A DNA stretch of 9,704 nt, taken from contig CATJZH010000163.1 in assembly GCA_949746285.1 (NCBI GenBank), positions 1 through 9,704 on the forward strand. Direction: 5' to 3'. Positions 6,248 to 9,704 of the stretch are shown in pieces. Each line of letters starts with the position of its first letter. The first letter of the stretch is position 1. The stretch is from an uncultured Clostridia bacterium (GTDB lineage: Bacteria; Bacillota; Clostridia; TANB77; CAG-508). The translations under genes and the position numbers were made by a program. The notes beneath the pieces were generated by a model that ran no database searches, had not been told where the DNA came from, and worked only from the letters and a program-made list of their open reading frames with translations.

Positions 6248-6437
6248 TCAATTAACTACTACTTTACCTGTTTTTTCTAACCAAGCTTCACATTCTTCAT
6301 TATTTTTTCATTTTTTAACTTATATACATCCATAGCTATATCATAATTTTCTGCACTGTCTCTATCACAAGTTCTATAATATCTCTTACCATTTTTATAT
6401 GCATATTCTATATATCCTATATAACTATTATACTTTT
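6248..6437 (-). pseudogene. Displaced C-terminal part of the J-domain protein, out of frame by two -1 shifts
   Basis: This stretch between annotated reading frames still encodes protein-like sequence on the minus strand. After the J-domain ORF stop, the -1 frame reads NESVKKYNSYIGYIEYAY, then NGKRYYRTCDRDSAENYDI, then AMDVYKLKNEK. At an A6 run (6303-6308) a second -1 shift is needed, after which it reads NNEECEAWLEKTGKVVVN and stops at TGA 6248-6250. Adding one A at each of two A runs (A4 near 6448-6451 and A6 at 6303-6308) restores a single frame from 6890 to 6248 of 214 residues. Codon use and composition match the upstream gene. It may be a true decay event, a sequencing error in homopolymers, or, less likely, slippage-dependent expression. 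Confidence 0.72.
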
Positions 6438-6890
6438 TTACTGACTCGTTTTGTTATAATATTGAATTAATTTATATTCATATATTTTTTCTCCAGCTAT
6501 AAAATGTTTTTTTAGTGGTTGAATCTCTAGTTTGCTACCATCTCTTCTTTGAAAAATATATTTATTTACATTCTCACTTACTTTCTCTTCTTCATAAAAG
6601 TTTGTAGTTTTCTGATTTTTATATTCACTTTGTTTAAAATTTTCATATTTTTGTTTTAACATAGAATACAATTTTCTATTTTTCTCATCTTTAAGAAATG
6701 CATACGCCTCATTGATTTTTCTAGTTTTTTCTGTTGCCATTTCTATATTATCTAAATTAGTATCTGGATGATGTTTTTTTAAAGCAATTTTATAAGCCTT
6801 TCTTAATTTGATTTCATCTACATTTTCATTAATTTCTAAAATATCATAACACTCTTTTAATATCTCATATAGTCTTCTTTCGCTAAACAT
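6438..6890 (-). CDS. J-domain (DnaJ-like) protein, probably truncated by frameshift
   Basis: The intact reading frame gives 150 residues. An N-terminal J domain (about 12-78) carries the HPD motif that stimulates Hsp70 ATPase (His41-Pro42-Asp43 in KKHHPDTN), with helix II KLRKAYKIALKK and helix III INEAYAFLKDEKNRKLYSML. There is no Gly/Phe region or zinc-finger domain, so it is a type III J protein and not the chaperone DnaJ itself. The rest (FYEEEKVSENVNKYIFQRRD, then KKHFIAGEKIYEYKLIQYYN) is unassigned. The last four residues (KTSQ) arise from a -1 shift at an A4 run; the real C-terminus appears to continue to 6248 (214 residues in all). GAAGGA lies 7 bases before the ATG. It follows the SDR gene by 19 bases, so it belongs to the leftward operon. 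Its client specificity is unknown. Confidence 0.85.
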   Translation of the reverse strand: MFSERRLYEILKECYDILEINENVDEIKLRKAYKIALKKHHPDTNLDNIEMATEKTRKINEAYAFLKDEKNRKLYSMLKQKYENFKQSEYKNQKTTNFYEEEKVSENVNKYIFQRRDGSKLEIQPLKKHFIAGEKIYEYKLIQYYNKTSQ

Positions 6891-6909
6891 ATAAACATCC
6901 TTCTATTTT

Positions 6910-7641
6910 CTATCTTATTACTATTCCGCCATCAATGGAAATTACTTGTCCTGTAGTAAATTCATCTTCTATTAACCACTTTATACATCTTGTTATATCT
7001 ATAGGATTTCCCTTTTTCATTAAAGGAGTTTCTTCTATAATTTTCTTCCAGTCCTCTTCATTTAAATCATTATTCATATCTGTATCAATAGCTCCTGGGG
7101 CTATTGAATTTACTCTTATATTTGTTGGTCCGTATTCTTTTGCCAAAGCTTTTGTCATTCCATCCATACCAGCTTTTGCAATAGAATAATGAACTTCACA
7201 AGAAGCACCTGTTATTCCATACATAGAGGATATATTTATTATACTCCCTTTATGTTCTCTTACCATATGTCTAATTACTTCTTGAGACATATAAAAAGCT
7301 GAATATAAATTCGTTTGCATCATCTTTTCAAAATCTTCATCTGTTATATCTGTAAATAATTTACTTTGTGCTATTCCTGCATTATTTATCAAAACATCTA
7401 TTTTTTTGTATTTATCTATTACAAAATTTACTAACTTTTGAACGTCATTTCTTTTAGAAACATTAGCTTTAAAAATATCTATTTCTATTCCTTGCATTTT
7501 TAGTTCATCTTTTAGTTTTTGTGCATCTTTTTCTGAATTATTATAATTAGCAATAACGTTATATCCATTTACTGCTAAATTATAAGCTATATTTCTACCT
7601 ATTCCTCTACTTGCACCAGTCACTATAATAACTTTACTCAT
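6910..7641 (-). CDS. Short-chain dehydrogenase/reductase, FabG- or YmfI-like
   Basis: 243 residues, full length for a classical SDR. Visible elements are the NAD(P)-binding TGASRGIG (8-15), NNAG (86-89), the catalytic Asn111, Ser139, Tyr152 and Lys156 (YSIAK), and the C-terminal TGQVISIDGG. FabG reduces 3-oxoacyl-ACP in fatty acid synthesis. The stretch SSMYGITGASCEVHYSIAK resembles the Firmicute YmfI subgroup (elongation factor P 5-aminopentanone reductase), and no fab genes are nearby, so the YmfI-type role is a serious alternative; the substrate cannot be decided here. AGAAAGGAT lies about 9 bases before the ATG. The gene starts 13 bases after the stop of the GtrII-like gene and is followed after 19 bases by the J-domain gene, so it is the second gene of an operon. 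Confidence 0.88.
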   Translation of the reverse strand: MSKVIIVTGASRGIGRNIAYNLAVNGYNVIANYNNSEKDAQKLKDELKMQGIEIDIFKANVSKRNDVQKLVNFVIDKYKKIDVLINNAGIAQSKLFTDITDEDFEKMMQTNLYSAFYMSQEVIRHMVREHKGSIINISSMYGITGASCEVHYSIAKAGMDGMTKALAKEYGPTNIRVNSIAPGAIDTDMNNDLNEEDWKKIIEETPLMKKGNPIDITRCIKWLIEDEFTTGQVISIDGGIVIR

Positions 7642-7654
7642 ATTTTAATCCTTT

Positions 7655-9271
7655 CTAAAATGGTAATTCTGGGCTTTCTGTTAATTTTACTACAACGACT
7701 CCATTAATAATTTTTACAGAACTTTCATCTGGAAATTTCTTCATTTGTTTATATTCTTCACTTGTTACAATTCTATAATAAACATGTTCATCACATGGTA
7801 TTATATCAAGTCCATAAAATATCTTTATAAAATTTACCCAAGTACCTGTAGCTCCACTATAAGAAATATGAAAAACTGGGTTAGTAACAATAGATCCTAC
7901 TGTATATCTATATAAAGATGAGCTTCTTGGATAGTTATAATCTCCTATAATTCCACCAAATAATATCGGATATTCTGCTTTATATCCAGGTGTATTTTCT
8001 ATTCTATCCATAATTCTCATTGTCGTTGAATATGCTTGATTATAGGTTAATTGAACCGCTGCATATGAAGTATTATCTGCTAAATAATATGTTCCCATTA
8101 TTACTATACAACTTATACTTGCAATCCATTTTATAATAGATACATCCTTTATAAGTTCAAAAATTGCAAATGCGAATGGTATAATTAAAGTCATTTGTAC
8201 TGCTGTAAGTGCATACATATTATTTTGAACAATTATAATATCTATTATATTTAAACATATAGGTAAAACTACTATAAAAACTAAGATTAATATAGCCTTT
8301 CCTATTTTAATTTTTTTATTTTCTTCTTTTATAGATACAATACCTATTATTATTGATATAGTAAACATTATGAAAAATAAAACATATATAAGTTCTCTTC
8401 TGAAATTACTATTATGGACTATCGAATCTCCAAAAAAGAATATTATAAAATCTTTGTAAGCTTGAAGTATTGTGTTTTTTAAACCTATTATAATTCCTAA
8501 TATAGATACTTCGTTCGCTTTATATTCTGCCAATTGCAGATTTAAAACATTTAATATTATCATTGTTAAAATATAATATAAGATTCCACCACAAAAAACA
8601 GCACCAATTGTTTTTAATATATCATAAAAAACTTGCTTTATTGTTTTACAATTTCTTAATAAATCTAATATGCTAATCATTACACATAATCCTATACTTA
8701 TGCCAATATAGCTTTGATATATGCTAAGTGAAAACATAAAACATATACTTGATAATACAAATCCTATTTTTTTATATTTAAATTTGTATAAAAACCAAAT
8801 TACTAATACTGAAACTAAAAAATTAAAACAATATGCAACAGATGTATATACATATAAAAGAGTAACTGTAAGAGTTGGTGTTACAACTAATATTAATGAT
8901 GTAAATACAATTGATATTTTACTTTTAAATTCAAACAAATCTACTAAAATAACTGATGTTATAGCCATTATAAAAATCGATGTTACTGTAGAAATGCTTG
9001 GTATTGCAATAAAGTTATTTAATCTTTCTACTAAAGCAATTCCCCATCTTCCTAAAGTTGTCTCCCAAACTCCAGGTTTAAAATACTGAATTGAATTCCA
9101 TAACCCATCTTGACTCATAATTGTTCCTGTAATTATTGTTATATGTGTTATTATTCCTGCCAGTAGTGTTAAAATAAAAGCAAACTTTTTATTTTTATCA
9201 AACCAATTTATAAAATTTTCTAAAGCTTCTTCTGGCGAAATAATTTTTAATTTGTTCTTTTCTTCTTCCAT
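7655..9271 (-). CDS. GtrII-like glucosyltransferase-domain polytopic membrane protein
   Basis: 538 residues. A short acidic/basic cytoplasmic N-terminus is followed by about ten to eleven membrane segments, the first at about 31-52, continuing to about 405. A soluble C-terminal domain of about 130 residues comes last. After the first membrane segment lies an Asp-containing loop, SQDGLWNSIQYF (Asp55), then GRWGIALVERL (74-84), as in GtrII-type (Glucos_trans_II) proteins that are thought to move sugars from lipid carriers to surface polymers. YQSYIG (185-190) and the C-terminal VKIINGVVVVKL also fit clostridial members. Donor and acceptor are unknown. The start is ATG 9271 with AGGAG 9 bases upstream. 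It is the first gene of the leftward operon under the consensus promoter at 9305-9333, and its TAG stop sits just before the SDR ribosome binding site. Confidence 0.8.
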   Translation of the reverse strand: MEEEKNKLKIISPEEALENFINWFDKNKKFAFILTLLAGIITHITIITGTIMSQDGLWNSIQYFKPGVWETTLGRWGIALVERLNNFIAIPSISTVTSIFIMAITSVILVDLFEFKSKISIVFTSLILVVTPTLTVTLLYVYTSVAYCFNFLVSVLVIWFLYKFKYKKIGFVLSSICFMFSLSIYQSYIGISIGLCVMISILDLLRNCKTIKQVFYDILKTIGAVFCGGILYYILTMIILNVLNLQLAEYKANEVSILGIIIGLKNTILQAYKDFIIFFFGDSIVHNSNFRRELIYVLFFIMFTISIIIGIVSIKEENKKIKIGKAILILVFIVVLPICLNIIDIIIVQNNMYALTAVQMTLIIPFAFAIFELIKDVSIIKWIASISCIVIMGTYYLADNTSYAAVQLTYNQAYSTTMRIMDRIENTPGYKAEYPILFGGIIGDYNYPRSSSLYRYTVGSIVTNPVFHISYSGATGTWVNFIKIFYGLDIIPCDEHVYYRIVTSEEYKQMKKFPDESSVKIINGVVVVKLTESPELPF

Positions 9272-9304
9272 CTAGTCCATCTCCTAATTCTTTTCTACAG
9301 TATT

Positions 9305-9333
9305 ATTATAAAAGCAAGATGTTATAATGTCAA
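9305..9333 (-). promoter_or_regulatory. Sigma-A promoter of the GtrII-SDR-J operon
   Basis: On the minus strand TTGACA (9328-9333), 17 bases, then TATAAT (9305-9310): perfect consensus and spacing. Transcription would begin near 9298, giving a leader of about 27 bases with AGGAG before the ATG at 9271. Confidence 0.87.
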
Positions 9334-9558
9334 CCAAAAAACTCGTAAAGTATTATATTTACTATATTTTATTTGCCTTTTTATTTTTTAAAGTTCTTGA
9401 CAAAAGATTTTATTTTAAAAATTATATTAGAATAATATTTATAAATTTACATAAACTATATATTAATTTTTAATTTCCATGCTATTTTTTACCAAAAACT
9501 TTAATTTTTTTATAAAAAATGTAGTATTACAATTGATGTGAAACAAAATAAATAAAAA
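9334..9558. other. AT-rich intergenic stretch between divergent operon and transposase
   Basis: Together with its flanking promoters this forms the 359-base gap from 9272 to 9630. I see no reading frame, RNA gene or terminator in it. It is extremely AT-rich. TTGACA occurs at 9397-9402 on the plus strand without a good -10 at normal spacing. The left end of an insertion element should lie here; TGTAGTATTACA at 9520-9531 is the only candidate I can name, and it is weak without the right end. Confidence 0.5.
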
Positions 9559-9587
9559 TTGAATAAGTGATTCAAATCATATATAAT
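9559..9587 (+). promoter_or_regulatory. Promoter of the probable transposase
   Basis: TTGAAT (9559-9564), 17 bases, TATAAT (9582-9587): four and six of six consensus matches. Transcription would start near 9594. The left arm of the 12-bp inverted repeat (9563-9574) lies within this promoter and is thus absent from its own transcript. Confidence 0.65.
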
Positions 9588-9632
9588 TGAATTTGCGAAA
9601 AAACGATTATATAAAGGAGATGAATCACTTAT
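9563..9632 (+). repeat. 12-bp inverted repeat spanning transposase promoter and start codon
   Basis: ATAAGTGATTCA (9563-9574) and TGAATCACTTAT (9621-9632) are exact reverse complements, 46 bases apart. The right arm begins right after AAAGGAGA and includes the first two bases of the ATG at 9631. In RNA containing both arms, the hairpin would hide the start codon. Confidence 0.85.
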
Positions 9633-9704
9633 GAAAAATATTATATCACAAAAGAATAAAAGATATCTACCCCATGATACAAATACAAGAATATATGCAG
9701 TAAA
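9631..9704 (+). CDS. Probable transposase, first 24 codons (3' end outside window)
   Basis: The frame opens with ATG at 9631 after AAAGGAG, 11 bases upstream, and reads MKNIISQKNKRYLPHDTN followed by TRIYAVK/N to the edge. From memory, the pattern 'KRYLP-DTN-R-YAV' resembles the start of Firmicute IS3-like DDE transposases that continue with a helix-turn-helix of the 'VCRRYHISKASLMRWNK' kind. Only about 24 residues are visible, so this is recognition by N-terminal resemblance and context only. A weak-to-moderate promoter at 9559-9587 and an inverted repeat that could block translation from read-through transcripts fit a transposase gene. It is divergent from the GtrII operon. It could instead be another HTH protein. 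Confidence 0.55.
   Translation, partial: MKNIISQKNKRYLPHDTNTRIYAV

Larger units (their letters stand above)
9520..9704 (+). mobile_element. Probable left part of an insertion sequence (runs off the window)
   Basis: Inferred from the probable transposase start at 9631 with its own promoter and the inverted repeat around its start. The left boundary at 9520 is a guess based on a TG-starting sequence; neither terminal repeats nor target duplication can be checked because the right end is outside the window. Confidence 0.4.

Noticed and set aside
6935..7189. Plus-strand open frame inside the SDR gene
   Set aside because: Shadow of the SDR catalytic region, where Ser139, Tyr152 and Lys156 are in place on the minus strand.
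8721..9089. Plus-strand open frame within the GtrII-like gene
   Set aside because: Antisense of membrane-segment codons; no start signals or family resemblance.
9397..9428. Plus-strand TTGACA as part of a promoter
   Set aside because: No acceptable -10 box at 16-18 bases; TATATT lies 20 bases away. The transposase has a better promoter at 9559-9587.
1..9704. CRISPR array, tRNA or rRNA genes, riboswitch, toxin-antitoxin or phage-defence genes
   Set aside because: I looked on both strands and saw no regularly spaced repeats, no tRNA-like cloverleaf with T-loop motif, and no proteins of these families.

Overview
The window comes from a very AT-rich, low-GC Firmicute, most likely a Clostridia-type bacterium. 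This rests on composition by eye, strong AAGGAGG-type ribosome binding sites, near-consensus TTGACA-17-TATAAT promoters, and gene content: DUF975, VanW/G5, GtrII-type membrane protein, NPCBM, and a stand-alone starch-binding module beside an XRE/S24 regulator. The genetic code is the standard bacterial one, with TGG for Trp and TGA acting as stop.

Layout from left to right. (1) Positions 1-300, minus strand: 5' end of a secreted NPCBM-domain protein running off the window, with a consensus promoter at 352-380. (2) 515-1633, minus: membrane-anchored HtrA-like serine protease with a PDZ domain and its own terminator. (3) 1820-2575, plus: a DUF975 membrane protein whose Shine-Dalgarno site and start codon are separated by a perfect hairpin. 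(4) 2592-2631: a bidirectional terminator shared with the convergent VanW/G5 protein (2663-4708, minus), which carries an unusually long lysine-rich cytoplasmic tail. (5) 4906-5937, plus: a two-gene unit of an XRE-S24 regulator and a cytosolic CBM25/53-like starch-binding protein, with a promoter and a palindromic operator candidate upstream. (6) 5941-5976: a second bidirectional terminator. (7) 9271 down to 5972, minus: an operon of a GtrII-like polytopic membrane protein, an SDR reductase (FabG/YmfI-like), a J-domain protein split by two -1 frameshifts, and a 79-codon ORF of unknown function, driven by a perfect consensus promoter at 9305-9333. (8) 9559-9704, plus: promoter, leader and first 24 codons of a probable transposase that continues outside the window.

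The cell-envelope theme is strong: NPCBM, HtrA, DUF975, VanW/G5 and GtrII-like proteins all act at or outside the membrane. The XRE/CBM pair looks like a separate cytosolic module, perhaps linked to glycogen. No complete new defence or RNA-guided system is visible. The best surprises are regulatory. One is an inverted repeat around the transposase promoter and start that fits protection against read-through transcription. Another is the spacer hairpin before the DUF975 gene. The third is a J-domain gene whose original 214-residue reading frame can be restored by two single-base corrections.
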